From: Nocardia sp. alder85J
GTDB taxonomy: Bacteria; Actinomycetota; Actinomycetes; Mycobacteriales; Mycobacteriaceae
Direction: 5' to 3'
Length of the DNA stretch: 64,000 nt
Assembly: GCF_020176955.2 (NCBI RefSeq)
Contig: NZ_JAIUCZ020000011.1
Span: 248,001 to 312,000, forward strand
The position numbers and the translations under genes are program-made. Positions within the stretch are counted from its first letter, which is position 1. Every line of letters begins with the position of its first letter. Below, piece by piece: positions 42,967 to 52,106 of the stretch. The notes under the pieces are model-generated. The model saw only the letters and a list, made by a program, of their open reading frames with translations. It had not been told where the DNA came from and searched no databases.

Positions 42967-43374
42967 CCGCGGCGCTCGGCACGGTCGTCGTGGCGCGGTT
43001 ACCGGATGACACGCCGAGGCCGCGAGCGGGCAGCGCCAGGGCCGCGGAAAACATACTGTTCCGCCTCGGGTGCGGCAATGTCCTCGGTGACTCGGGCAGG
43101 TGTGCGTATCTCCCGGGAATACCGCTCATTTCGGGTGAGGCGACGACGGATCGAATGCCGCCTCGGCCTGTGCCCGCCAATGTCGTTCGTCGGTACGTGA
43201 ACGAAATGCAATGGTATGCCGCGGGTGACCATGAACGCACGGGTCGTCGACGGTCGAGACGACCGTATTCGCGCAGAGATCCGAATCGTGGTCGAATTTT
43301 TCGACGGTTGGTCACCACCGCAATATCGGGGCGAGGGCCGGGCTCGTGCGCAATCGCAGCCGGCGACGGTCCGA
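42967..43374. other. intergenic between convergent sigJ and PucR-type genes
   Basis: About 410 nt. I see only a weak inverted repeat GCGGAA/TTCCGC near 43044 and no credible gene. Confidence 0.4.
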
Positions 43375-44589
43375 TCAGCGGTCGGTAGGCGCGATCCCCA
43401 GCTCCAGGGCGGTGAGGGCCAGCGACAGCTCCAGGATCGACCGCTGGTCCTCCAGCGGTCGATCCAGCAGCACGGTGAGGCGCTGCAACCGGTTGATCAC
43501 CGTATTGCGGTGGCAGTGCAGCCGCGGGGCGGCGTGCGCCGCGGAACAGTTCTCGTCCAGCCAGACCGACAGGGTCTGTAACAGCATGTCGCGCTCGCGG
43601 GCCGGTAGTTCCAGCACCGGCCCGAGGGCGTGCGCGGCCAGCAGGCCGGTGAGGTCGGGGGAGCGGACCAGCAGGGCCTCCGGGTAGCGCTGGTCCAGCG
43701 CCACCAGTCCCGTCGCCTCGGCCGGGAGCGTGTCCAGCGCGATCAGCGCCAGCGTGTGCGCCGAATCCACCTGTGCCAGACCGGGTACCGCGGGCGAGGC
43801 GCCGGCCCGGCCCCGGACCAGCGGCCGCAGCTGTGCCAGCACGGTGGCGGCGTCGCGCTGCTCCAGCGCCACCACCGCGATGGTGCTGTCCACCCGGTCG
43901 TGCCAGACCGAGCGAATCCCCAACGCCCCCAACGCCGTTTCCGCACCGGCCCGCACCGGCCGGGCATCGGAGCGGGCCGCGACCACCAGATAGCCGCCGT
44001 GCGGCGGCAGATTGAGTTCGCGGGCCGCGCGGGCGGCGAAGGTGGCGTCGTGGGCGCGCCCGGCGAGCAGATCCTCGATGAGGGCGTGGCGGCGGCGCTC
44101 GTTCTGCCGGACCTGTTCCAGTTCGGTCTTGCGGTAGGAGGTGACCAGCGCCGAGGACAGGCCGTCGATGACCGTCCACATGGCGGTCCCGGCGTCGCGG
44201 ATCTCCTGCGGCCCGACCTGGTTCTCCGGGGAGAGGTCGGCCTTGTCCAGCAGCGCCGCCCACACGATGCCGCCGCCGAGCCGGAACGTCCGCTGCATCG
44301 CCTCCAGTGGAACACCCTGCTCGGCGCGCTCGCGGCCGATCGAGGCGGCGACGTCGTCGTGTTCCGGATCGGAGGTCTCGCCGCCGAGCAGATCCAGGAT
44401 GCGGGTCAGGTACCGGCGGCAGCCGTCGCGCAGCGCCGCCCGGGGGACGGAGGTGTAGTCGGTCCATTCCGGGTTGTCGGTGAAGATCGCGGACAGCAGC
44501 CGCTTGGTCAGCTCCGCGATCTCCGGCCGGCACGCCTCGGCCAGCCTCCGGGTGCCCGGAGTCGACAGAACGTGATGTGGAACGGCCAT
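43375..44589 (-). CDS. PucR/CdaR-family transcriptional regulator
   Basis: 404 residues. C-terminal HTH_30 (LSVWLDENCSAAHAAPRLHC, HRNTVINRLQRLTVLLDRPL) is preceded by a GGDEF-like CdaR domain and an N-terminal RsbRD-type region (EIAELTKRLLSAIFTDNPEW). Members activate purine, allantoin or sugar-acid catabolism. It is divergent from the 8-oxoguanine-deaminase-like gene 380 nt away, supporting a purine link (inference). Start at 44589; a short SD is not obvious. Confidence 0.8.
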   Translation of the reverse strand: MAVPHHVLSTPGTRRLAEACRPEIAELTKRLLSAIFTDNPEWTDYTSVPRAALRDGCRRYLTRILDLLGGETSDPEHDDVAASIGRERAEQGVPLEAMQRTFRLGGGIVWAALLDKADLSPENQVGPQEIRDAGTAMWTVIDGLSSALVTSYRKTELEQVRQNERRRHALIEDLLAGRAHDATFAARAARELNLPPHGGYLVVAARSDARPVRAGAETALGALGIRSVWHDRVDSTIAVVALEQRDAATVLAQLRPLVRGRAGASPAVPGLAQVDSAHTLALIALDTLPAEATGLVALDQRYPEALLVRSPDLTGLLAAHALGPVLELPARERDMLLQTLSVWLDENCSAAHAAPRLHCHRNTVINRLQRLTVLLDRPLEDQRSILELSLALTALELGIAPTDR

Positions 44590-44971
44590 AGCGCCTCACG
44601 CTACCTGCGCCGACCCCGGCCCCGGGCGGCGACGTCGGCACGGTAGCCAGTGGGACCGCCGGGGATGTGCGGGCTGCGGATCGCGGGCCGCCGGGGGCGC
44701 GGCGATACCGGGCCGGCGGTCGTCTGTGATGCCGGGGCGGCGTCGCGGTGCGGGTACCCGCACCCTCGGTACCGGCATCCAGGGGTGCCGGGGCGGGTGT
44801 GGCGGCGGTCTTGGAGATTCGGACAAGCGGGGCAGTCGGTCGCGGACGGGTTTCGGCGGATCGGTGGCTGGTGGGCACGCCCGGTGCCGGGTGTACTGAG
44901 GGGGCGGGGGATCGTGGTGCTGTGGGTGCCGCGATCCCCGGAGCAGATCCCCGGAGTCGGAAGGAGTGGCG
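44590..44971. other. divergent intergenic region (PucR gene / deaminase gene)
   Basis: About 380 nt of GC-rich sequence that should hold both promoters. It ends in a strong SD (AAGGAG, 44961-44966). No clear palindromic operator found. Confidence 0.4.
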
Positions 44972-46315
44972 GTGCTGGTCATCGAGAACGGATATCTCGC
45001 GCCCGTGGTGGGCGCGGAGATCGAGTCCGGTCATCTCGTGGTGGAATCCGGCCGGATCACCGCGCTGGGAGCGGGTGCGGCGCCGGTGATCCCGGGCGCG
45101 GAGCGGATCGACGCCACCGGCTGCCTGATCACCCCCGGCCTGGTCAACACCCACCATCACCTGTTCCAGTGGGCGACCCAGGGCCTGTTCCAGGACGCCA
45201 CCCTGTTCGAGTGGCTGACCGGGTCGTATCGGATCTGGGCGCGGATGGACGCCGAGGTGGTGCACGCAGCCGCGGCGGCCGGACTGTCCTGGCTGGCGCT
45301 GAGCGGCTGCACCACCTCCAGCGACCACCATTACGTGTTCCCGTCCGGGCGTGGCGACCTGTTCGAGGCCGAGGTGCTGGCGGCCCGCGAGGTCGGGCTG
45401 CGATTCCAGCCCTGCCGCGGATCGATGGACCGGGGGCGGTCACAGGGCGGCCTGCCGCCGGACGAGGTGGTGGAGGACCGCGAGACCATCCTGGCGGCCA
45501 CCGCCGCGGCGATCGACCGTTTCCACGATCCGGCGGCCGACTCGATGCTGCGGGTGTCGGTCGCGCCCTGCTCACCGTTCTCGGTGAGCGAGGGCTTGAT
45601 GCTGGACGCGGCGCAACTGGCCCGGACCCGGGGCGTGCGGCTGCACACCCACCTCGCCGAGACCCTCGACGAGGAACAGCTGTGCCTGGAACAGACCGGC
45701 CGCACGCCGGTGGAATATCTGGACGAACTCGGCTGGCTCGGTCCGGATGTCTGGTTCGCGCACGCGATCCACCTGCACGACAAGGACATTCGGCGCTTCG
45801 CCGAGACCGGGACCGGGGCCGCGCACTGCCCGAGCTCGAACGCCCGGCTGGGCGCGGGTATCGCGCGGGTGGTGGATCTGCTGGCGGCGGGCGTACCGGT
45901 CGGCCTGGGCGTCGACGGCGCCGCGTCCAGCGAACTGACCTCGCTGGCGGGCGAGATGCGGCAGGCCCTGCTGTTCCAGCGCGCGCTGCACGGCCCGGCC
46001 GCGCTGACCGCCCGGCAGGCACTGGAACTGGGCACCCTCGGCGGCGCTCGCAACCTGGGCCGGGAGGCCGAGATCGGCAGCCTGGAGCCGGGCAAGCTCG
46101 CCGACATCGCGATCTGGCGGGTGGACGGCTACCGCTCGGTCGTCACCGACCCGTTGTGCGCCTTGGTATTCGGCCCCACCCCGCCGCTGGCCCGGCTGCT
46201 GGTCGGCGGCCGCACCGTGGTCGCCGACGGCGAATTGCGGACGGCGAACCAGGAAACGCTGGCACGGCTGGGTACGCGAGCAAGGGAACGTCTGCTGCGC
46301 AACGAATCTCGGTAG
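44972..46315 (+). CDS. 8-oxoguanine deaminase-like amidohydrolase
   Basis: 447 residues. GTG 44972 chosen because the earlier GTG at 44966 overlaps the SD. Metal-dependent hydrolase of the TrzN/AtzB/8-oxoguanine deaminase group: H-x-H in VNTHHHLFQWATQGLF, HTHLAETLDEEQL, FAHAIHLHDKDIRRFAETGT, the distal Asp in GLGVDGAASSELTSLAGEMR, and the composite beta domain with GTLGGARNLGREAEIGSLEP. SSDHHYVFPSG is typical of 8-oxoguanine deaminases. It hydrolyses an amino group from a purine or triazine-like ring. Confidence 0.78.
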   Translation: MLVIENGYLAPVVGAEIESGHLVVESGRITALGAGAAPVIPGAERIDATGCLITPGLVNTHHHLFQWATQGLFQDATLFEWLTGSYRIWARMDAEVVHAAAAAGLSWLALSGCTTSSDHHYVFPSGRGDLFEAEVLAAREVGLRFQPCRGSMDRGRSQGGLPPDEVVEDRETILAATAAAIDRFHDPAADSMLRVSVAPCSPFSVSEGLMLDAAQLARTRGVRLHTHLAETLDEEQLCLEQTGRTPVEYLDELGWLGPDVWFAHAIHLHDKDIRRFAETGTGAAHCPSSNARLGAGIARVVDLLAAGVPVGLGVDGAASSELTSLAGEMRQALLFQRALHGPAALTARQALELGTLGGARNLGREAEIGSLEPGKLADIAIWRVDGYRSVVTDPLCALVFGPTPPLARLLVGGRTVVADGELRTANQETLARLGTRARERLLRNESR

Positions 46316-46369
46316 ATCCTGGAAGGGCGTTCGTCCCGGCGCGAACTCGGCCGGACCGCGCCGGCGCCG

Positions 46370-46388
46370 GCCTCCCGGCCCGGGAGGC
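46370..46388. terminator. bidirectional hairpin
   Basis: GCCTCCCGG-C-CCGGGAGGC, a 9-bp perfect palindrome between convergent genes ending at 46315 (+) and 46400 (-). Confidence 0.55.
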
Positions 46389-46399
46389 TCGCGGGCGGT

Positions 46400-47143
46400 T
46401 CAGCGATCGGCCAGGTAGTCGGCGCCCCCGACGTAGACGGTGTGGCCGGGCTCGGTGTCGGCGGTGGTGGCGTCCGCCACGGCGGCCGCGAATTCCTCGA
46501 CGGTGGGCAGCGGGCCGTGCTCGGTGCGGGCGCTGACGGCGTCCGGATCGCGGCGCCGCAACAGCCGCACGATGATGGTGCCGTCGATCATGTCACCGGA
46601 CACCACGCTGAAACCGACACCGCGCGAGGTGAATTCGGGGATCAGCGCGCGCAGTGCGTCCTCACCGGCGCGTTTGGCGGCGGCGATCGGCAGGTAATCC
46701 TCGGGCACGGGTTTGCGGCCGTGGAAGTGGGCCTGATGACTGGTGACGAACACGATCCGGCCGCCGGCGGGCAGGTGCGGCAGCGCCAGCCCGGCCAGGC
46801 GCACCTGCGCGTCCCGGTTGATTGTCATCGGATAGTCCGGGGGCGCACCGCGTTCGAGCCCACCGGAGGCGTTGAGCACCAGCACGTCCAGGCGGCCGAA
46901 CTCCCGCAGCACGCCGTCGATGAGCGCCGCGGCCTCCGGGGCCGCGGTGAGGTCCGCGCCCGCGACCGACGCGCTGCCCCCGGCCGCGACGAACTCCGCG
47001 GCGAGTTTCTCGGCGCGCGAACGCTTCTCGCGATAGTTGAGCACCACGTGGTCGCCGCGAGCGGCCAGGATCCGGCCGGTCTCCGCGCCGATGCCCCGCG
47101 AGGCGCCCGTCACCAGCACCACCCGCCTGGACGTCATCGGCAC
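46400..47143 (-). CDS. short-chain dehydrogenase/reductase (SDR)
   Basis: 247 residues. Classical SDR N-terminus VVLVTGASRGIGAETGRILA (TGxxxGxG), then VLVLNASGG in place of NAG. The usual YxxxK appears modified: LPIAAAKRAGEDALRALIPE has Ala where the Tyr would stand, with Lys in place, and SHQAHFHGR holds the Ser/His region. It may therefore be an atypical SDR with altered chemistry. Divergent from the HxlR regulator, which probably represses it through the shared operator. Confidence 0.75.
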   Translation of the reverse strand: MPMTSRRVVLVTGASRGIGAETGRILAARGDHVVLNYREKRSRAEKLAAEFVAAGGSASVAGADLTAAPEAAALIDGVLREFGRLDVLVLNASGGLERGAPPDYPMTINRDAQVRLAGLALPHLPAGGRIVFVTSHQAHFHGRKPVPEDYLPIAAAKRAGEDALRALIPEFTSRGVGFSVVSGDMIDGTIIVRLLRRRDPDAVSARTEHGPLPTVEEFAAAVADATTADTEPGHTVYVGGADYLADR

Positions 47144-47163
47144 GCTCCTCCCCGATCGCTTCT

Positions 47164-47192
47164 ATTTCAGAACCACTATGGTGGTTCGAAAT
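47164..47192. promoter_or_regulatory. palindromic operator between SDR and HxlR genes
   Basis: ATTTC-A-GAACCAC-TATG-GTGGTTC-GAAAT: 7-bp core arms GAACCAC/GTGGTTC flanked by ATTTC/GAAAT. It overlaps the HxlR start codon (47191) and lies 20 nt from the SDR start, so an HxlR dimer bound here could repress both genes. Confidence 0.65.
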
Positions 47193-47547
47193 GAGAAGTG
47201 CAAGACGGCCGGGAGTACCGCGGCGGGAGGACCCGGCCGCGGCGTCCGCGCACGCGGTGATGGAATTGCTGGGTCAGCGCTGGATGCTGCGGGTGATCTG
47301 GGAGCTGGAGCCGGGGCCGCTCGGATTCCTGGAGTTGCGCCGCCGGATGGGCAACTGCTCCTCCAGCATGCTGTCGCTGCGATTGCAGGCGTTGCAGAAT
47401 GCCGGGCTGGTCGTGAAGCGGCCGGACAAGGCGTACGAACTGACTTGGCCCGGAACGGAACTCGGCCGCGTGCTGGAACCGCTGTGGGACTGGTCGCAGC
47501 GCCGGGCCGCCGACACCGCCGCCGATCCGGAGTCCGCCGAGTCCTGA
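47191..47547 (+). CDS. HxlR-family winged-helix regulator
   Basis: 118 residues from ATG 47191 (a later start is possible because the operator covers this codon). HxlR fold: HAVMELLGQRWMLRVIWELE, GFLELRRRMGNCSSSMLSLR, then the wing LVVKRPDKAYELTWPGTELG. The Cys in MGNCSSSML could be a redox-sensing residue of the kind some HxlR proteins use for quinones or aldehydes (inference). Divergent from the SDR gene. Confidence 0.8.
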   Translation: MRSARRPGVPRREDPAAASAHAVMELLGQRWMLRVIWELEPGPLGFLELRRRMGNCSSSMLSLRLQALQNAGLVVKRPDKAYELTWPGTELGRVLEPLWDWSQRRAADTAADPESAES

Positions 47548-47775
47548 GCGCCGCTCGCCGGTGTGATGTCACCGCCCGGGACGCGGTCGGCTGGCGATTC
47601 GACAGTGGATCACGAAGACCGGGCCGACGGTCACCGAGTGCGCTAGTGTTCGGCGGAACCACGCTCCAACAGGGTTCCCGGGCATCGATTGCGACAAGTT
47701 TGCGGCACCTTCGGGGTGGGGGAGTAGCCTCCACATAACGGCAGTGCCCGGACGGGCTCGACGAAGGGGTATGGG

Positions 47776-48225
47776 GTGCGGACGACCGGATACACCACTG
47801 TTCGCGGACGCCGGCGGCTGAGTGCCGCGATATTGCTGGCGGTCGCCTCGGTGGTCGCCACGGCGGGCTGTAGCTCGCAGTCCAGCGGCGCCACCCTGAC
47901 CGCGCACACCGCCGGGTCGCCGGAGGTGATCGACTGCCCGTTCGATCAGCCGGCCGCCCGCCCGGACAAACTCATTCTGGCCTGCGCCGACCTCGGCGCG
48001 GTGGTCCAGGGGATCACCTGGACCTCGTGGGGGCCCGACGGCGCCGAGGGCGACGGCCTCGAACACGACAACACCTGCGACCCCAACTGCGCCACCGGTA
48101 ACTACATCACCAAGCAGGTCCATGTGGTGCTCTCCGGCCTGGTGCAGCCGGGCAACGTGTTCACCCAGGCGACCACGGTGGACGGCGCCGGGCAGCAACT
48201 GGTCCGTCCGATGACCAAACGGTGA
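47776..48225 (+). CDS. secreted lipoprotein of unknown function
   Basis: 149 residues from GTG 47776. A basic n-region (MRTTGYTTVRGRRR) and hydrophobic core (LSAAILLAVASVVATAGC) end in lipobox ATAGC, so Cys31 would be lipidated. The mature domain is acidic, with Cys residues in EVIDCPFDQP, LILACADLGAV and NTCDPNCATGNY. It resembles uncharacterised actinobacterial exported proteins with a YITKQVHVVLSGL C-terminal strand. Function unknown. Confidence 0.75.
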   Translation: MRTTGYTTVRGRRRLSAAILLAVASVVATAGCSSQSSGATLTAHTAGSPEVIDCPFDQPAARPDKLILACADLGAVVQGITWTSWGPDGAEGDGLEHDNTCDPNCATGNYITKQVHVVLSGLVQPGNVFTQATTVDGAGQQLVRPMTKR

Positions 48226-48266
48226 TGCTCTAGCTGTAACTCTGGGTTCCATATAGGCGGGCATTA

Positions 48267-48286
48267 TTGCTACGCTCGTGTAGCAA
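48267..48286. promoter_or_regulatory. operator-like palindrome upstream of the PF10118 operon
   Basis: TTGCTAC-GCTCGT-GTAGCAA, perfect 7-bp arms, 38 nt before the ATG at 48324. The form suits a TetR-type repressor; no such gene is adjacent. Confidence 0.6.
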
Positions 48287-48323
48287 CGGCGAGCCTCGCC
48301 GAACACGAGCAGCTGGAGTACCG

Positions 48324-49229
48324 ATGAAGTTACTTCCCCTTCGGGCCCGCCCCGAGACCGACGATCCGGGGGAGGTGGCGCTACAGGCGCGCAACGTGCG
48401 GTTCGACTGGACGGATACGCCGTTGCGCTGGATGCCTGCCGAGCCGATCGCGTCGCACGTCGTCAACGCGTTGAATCTGCTGCTCCCCGAAGGGGAACGG
48501 ATGTTCTGCCAGGCATTCGCCGAGGCCCTGCCGCTGGTGCGCGACGACCGGCTGCGCGAGCAGATGCTCGGATTCGTCGGCCAGGAGGCGATGCACGCCG
48601 AAACCCACCACGGCGTCCTCGAACAGGTGCTCACGGCACACGGTATCGACGTGGAACCCTATGTGCGGCAGATGGAATACCTGTTCCGCACGGCGCTCGG
48701 CCCACGTCCGGGCCGAAATCCGCGGGCGGAGTACCAGATCCTGGTCGAACGGCTCGGATTCATCGCCACCCTCGAGCACTTCTTCGCCTTCCTGGGGGAC
48801 TGGGTGCTCAACGCCGAGCTGGAACGCTTCGACGCGGATCCTCGGGTGCTGGACCTGTTCCGCTGGCACGGTGCCGAGGAGGTCGAGCACCGGTTCGTCG
48901 CCCACGATGTGGCCGGCTACTTCGAGATCGGCTATCTGCGCCGGGGCGCGCTGATGCTGATCACCTTCCCGATCTTCCTGGCGCTGGTCTTCCGGGGCGC
49001 GAGATATCTTGTGCAACAGGATCCCTCGCTGCCGGATCGGAGCTACCCGCGGCTGCTGGCGGAGGTCTGCGGCGCGATGTGGCGCGGTGCGCTGCCCGGG
49101 GTGCCATCGCTGCTGCGCAGCGCGCTGTCCACCTTCCGTCCCGGCTACACCCCCGCCGCCGTCGGCTCCACCGCGCAGGCGGTCGCCTATCTGGCGAAAT
49201 CCCCTGCGGCACAGGCGATGGCCTCGTGA
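48324..49229 (+). CDS. predicted metal-dependent hydrolase (PF10118)
   Basis: 301 residues from ATG 48324. A PF10118-type helical protein: VRFDWTDTPLRWMPAEPIAS, HVVNALNLLLPEGERMFCQA, then carboxylate/His clusters FVGQEAMHAETHHGVLEQVL, ATLEHFFAFLGDWVLN and WHGAEEVEHRFVAHDVAGYF, which resemble ferritin-like di-iron ligands (E-x-x-H repeats). The annotated family name is hydrolase but the ligand pattern suggests a di-iron oxygenase; an adjacent ferredoxin-type reductase supports that. The stop overlaps the next GTG. Confidence 0.8.
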   Translation: MKLLPLRARPETDDPGEVALQARNVRFDWTDTPLRWMPAEPIASHVVNALNLLLPEGERMFCQAFAEALPLVRDDRLREQMLGFVGQEAMHAETHHGVLEQVLTAHGIDVEPYVRQMEYLFRTALGPRPGRNPRAEYQILVERLGFIATLEHFFAFLGDWVLNAELERFDADPRVLDLFRWHGAEEVEHRFVAHDVAGYFEIGYLRRGALMLITFPIFLALVFRGARYLVQQDPSLPDRSYPRLLAEVCGAMWRGALPGVPSLLRSALSTFRPGYTPAAVGSTAQAVAYLAKSPAAQAMAS

Positions 49230-50314
49230 CGACCGTTCCCGCCGATCTGTTCGGCCGCCGGCATCCGGATCGCGCGATCCGGGTGTTCAGCGGGGTGGCC
49301 GAGACCCGATTCCGGTGGACCGCGTTGATCCATCGGCGCGCCCCCGGCGGCCGGGTCGACGATCACCGGCTGGTGCTGACCGTCGCGCAGCGGCGGGTGG
49401 AGGCCCGCGACGCCGACGTGATCGGGCTGGTACTCGTCGCACCCGACGGCCGCGCGCTGCCGCCGTGGCGGCCCGGTGCGCACCTGGATCTGGAACTGCC
49501 GTCCGGGCGGTTGCGGCAGTACTCGCTGTGCGGGGATCCGGCCGATCGGCACGGTTATCGAATCGCGGTGCGCCGCATCCCGGACGGGGGCGGTGGCTCG
49601 ATCGAGGTGCACGACGGTCTGCCGGTCGGCGCCCGGGTCACCGTGCGCGGCCCGCGCAACGCCTTCCCGTTCGTGCCACCGGGTCACGGATCTGCTGCTG
49701 CCCGAGTGTATTTCATCGCCGGAGGGATCGGGGTCACGCCTATCCTGCCGATGGTGCGGGCGGCGCATCGGCGGGGCGCCGACTGGTCCCTGGTCTACAC
49801 CGGGCGGCACCGCGACGCCCTGCCCTTCCTGGACGAGCTCACCGGATTCGGCGACCGGGTCACCATCCGCACCGACGACGAATCGGGACTGCCCGCCGCC
49901 GCCGACCTGCTGGCCGGCGCCGGTCCCGGTGCCGCGGTCTACTGTTGCGGCCCGGCGCCGATGACCGCGGCCGTCGCGGCCGCGGTGCGCGAAAGGCCCG
50001 GCACCGAACTGCATTCCGAGCGGTTCTCCGCGCCGCCGGTGGTCGACGGCCGGCCGTTCCGGGTTCGATTGGCCCGCACCGGAACGGAATTCACCGTCCC
50101 CGCCGACCGCACCCTGCTGGCGGAGGTGCTGGCGCGGCGCCCGGATACGCCGTACTCCTGCCGGCAGGGGTTCTGCCGCACCTGCCGGGTCCGGGTGGTG
50201 TCCGGCGCGGCCGATCACCGGGACACCGTGCTGACCCCGGCCGAGCGGGCCGCCGGCGACCTGCTGCCGTGTGTCTCCCGGTGTGCGGGTGACGTTCTGG
50301 TATTGGATCTGTGA
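49226..50314 (+). CDS. phthalate-dioxygenase-reductase-like flavin/2Fe-2S oxidoreductase
   Basis: 362 residues from GTG 49226 (GTGA overlap). Flavin domain GRLRQYSLCGDP (RxYS), NAD domain ARVYFIAGGIGVTPILPMVR and VYCCGPAPMTAAV, and a C-terminal plant-type ferredoxin with YSCRQGFCRTCRVRVVSG and the fourth Cys in LLPCVSR (C-x4-C-x2-C-xn-C). It passes electrons from NAD(P)H to an oxygenase. Lying between a PF10118 protein and an EphD-like fusion in one operon, its partner is probably the PF10118 protein. Confidence 0.85.
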   Translation: MTTVPADLFGRRHPDRAIRVFSGVAETRFRWTALIHRRAPGGRVDDHRLVLTVAQRRVEARDADVIGLVLVAPDGRALPPWRPGAHLDLELPSGRLRQYSLCGDPADRHGYRIAVRRIPDGGGGSIEVHDGLPVGARVTVRGPRNAFPFVPPGHGSAAARVYFIAGGIGVTPILPMVRAAHRRGADWSLVYTGRHRDALPFLDELTGFGDRVTIRTDDESGLPAAADLLAGAGPGAAVYCCGPAPMTAAVAAAVRERPGTELHSERFSAPPVVDGRPFRVRLARTGTEFTVPADRTLLAEVLARRPDTPYSCRQGFCRTCRVRVVSGAADHRDTVLTPAERAAGDLLPCVSRCAGDVLVLDL

Positions 50315-50315
50315 C

Positions 50316-52106
50316 ATGCCGCCGCGTGCGAAGGAGCTCTCGTTGACCGACCCGACCCCCGTCCCGGACGCCGAGCGGACCGTCCGCAGCGACGGATTCG
50401 ACCTGGCCGTCTACGAATACGGTGACCCGGCCGCGGAGACCGTGGTGCTGGTGCACGGCTGGCCCGACGACCACCACCTGTGGGATCGGGTGATTCCCTT
50501 GCTGGCCGGTCGATTCCACGTGGTCGCCTACGACACCCGCGGCCACGGCCGTTCCACCCGCACCGACCGGACCGCCGACTACCGGCTGGACCGCTTCGCC
50601 GCCGACTTCTTCGCGGTGGCCGCCGCCGTGAGTCCGGACCGGCCCGTGCACGTGCTGGCCCACGACTGGGGGTCGGTGCAGATGTGGACGGCGGTGTGCC
50701 TGCCCGAGGCGGCCGGCCGGATCGCATCGTTCACCTCGGTGTCCGGGCCGAATCTCGACCACCTCTCGCGCTGGGCGTGGCGCAAACTCTTCCGCGGCGC
50801 GGTGTGGGCGCCGTTCACCCAGATGGTGTCCTCGGCCTACACGCTGCTGTTCATGACCCCCGGACTGCCGCGCGTCGTGCTGCGGCCGGTGGCGACCGAG
50901 CGGGTCTGGCGGCAGTTCGTGGCCCTGATGAACGAGACCTCGCCGGCGAATGTGACGCTCGGGCCGCTGTTCCGCCAGGACTTCTTCGACGGCATGCGGA
51001 TCTACCGGGCGAACATCTTCCGCCGGGCGTTCGTGCCGCGGCGGCGGCACACCGAGGTGCCGGTGCAGCTGATCATCGCGCGCCGGGATGTCGCGGTGCG
51101 CCCGGCCGGTTACGAGGACACGCCCAAGTGGACCGCGCAGCTGTGGCGGCGCGAGGTGGGCGGCGGGCACTGGCTGCCGTTCTCGCATCCGGAACTGCTC
51201 GCCACGGCCACCACGGAACTGGTGGAATCCGTGGCCGGCGCCGCCGCGCCCCGGACTCTGCGCCGGGCCGAGGTGGGCCTGGCGCGGCAGCGGTTCGACG
51301 ACCATCTGGTGGTGATCACCGGCGGTGGCAGCGGGATCGGCCGCGAGACCGCGCTCGCGTTCGCCCGGCGGGGCGCCGAGATCGTGCTGTCCGATATCGA
51401 TCTCGACGCGGCGAAGCGGACCGCCGAACTCGTGGCCGAGGCGGGCGGGGTGGCTCATGCCTACGCGGTCGACGTGGCCGACGAGGCGGCCGTGGCGGCG
51501 CACTGCGCGGCGGTGACCGCCGCGCACGGGGTGCCGGATGTCCTGGTCAACAATGCCGGTATCGGGCAGGCCGGCGACTTCTTCGACACCACCTCGGCCG
51601 ATTTCGACCGGGTGCTGCGGATCAATCTCGGCGGCGTGGTGAACGGCTGCCGCACCTTCGGCGCGGCGATGGCCGAGCGCGGGCTCGGCGGGCACATCGT
51701 GAACCTGTCCAGCATGGCCGCCTACACCCCGCAGCGCGGTTTCAGCGCCTACTCGACGAGCAAGTCGGCGGTGTTCATGTTCTCCGACTGCCTGCGCGCG
51801 GAACTGGCCGGGCGGGGTATCTCGGTGCATACCGTTTGCCCCGGCATCGTGCACACGAATATCGTTGCGAACACCCGCTTTTCGGGACTGTCTGCGACGG
51901 CCGAAGCCGACAGGCAGGCCCACTACGACGCGCTGTACCGGCGGCGCGGCTACGGTCCGGAGAAGGTGGCCGAGCGGATCGTCCGCGCGGTCGAGACCGA
52001 TCGGGCCGTCGTCCCGGTGACCCCGGAGGCGCATCTGCAATACCACGTCAGCCGCCTGGCTCCGGCTCTGGTCCGGTTCGCCGCGGCACGGGTGAAACTG
52101 ACCTGA
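50316..52106 (+). CDS. ephD: alpha/beta hydrolase-SDR fusion (EphD-like)
   Basis: 596 residues from ATG 50316, 1 nt after the reductase stop. TTG 50343 has a better SD (AAGGAG, 6 nt) and could be the true start (587 aa). Residues ~40-300 are an epoxide-hydrolase-like alpha/beta fold (TVVLVHGWPDDHHLWDRVIP, HVLAHDWGSVQMW with nucleophile Asp, GGGHWLPFSHPE with His). Residues ~330-590 are an SDR (VVITGGGSGIGRETALAFAR, VNNAGIGQAG, Y-S-T-S-K). The same domain order as mycobacterial EphD, tied to lipid or mycolate metabolism. Confidence 0.85.
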   Translation: MPPRAKELSLTDPTPVPDAERTVRSDGFDLAVYEYGDPAAETVVLVHGWPDDHHLWDRVIPLLAGRFHVVAYDTRGHGRSTRTDRTADYRLDRFAADFFAVAAAVSPDRPVHVLAHDWGSVQMWTAVCLPEAAGRIASFTSVSGPNLDHLSRWAWRKLFRGAVWAPFTQMVSSAYTLLFMTPGLPRVVLRPVATERVWRQFVALMNETSPANVTLGPLFRQDFFDGMRIYRANIFRRAFVPRRRHTEVPVQLIIARRDVAVRPAGYEDTPKWTAQLWRREVGGGHWLPFSHPELLATATTELVESVAGAAAPRTLRRAEVGLARQRFDDHLVVITGGGSGIGRETALAFARRGAEIVLSDIDLDAAKRTAELVAEAGGVAHAYAVDVADEAAVAAHCAAVTAAHGVPDVLVNNAGIGQAGDFFDTTSADFDRVLRINLGGVVNGCRTFGAAMAERGLGGHIVNLSSMAAYTPQRGFSAYSTSKSAVFMFSDCLRAELAGRGISVHTVCPGIVHTNIVANTRFSGLSATAEADRQAHYDALYRRRGYGPEKVAERIVRAVETDRAVVPVTPEAHLQYHVSRLAPALVRFAAARVKLT

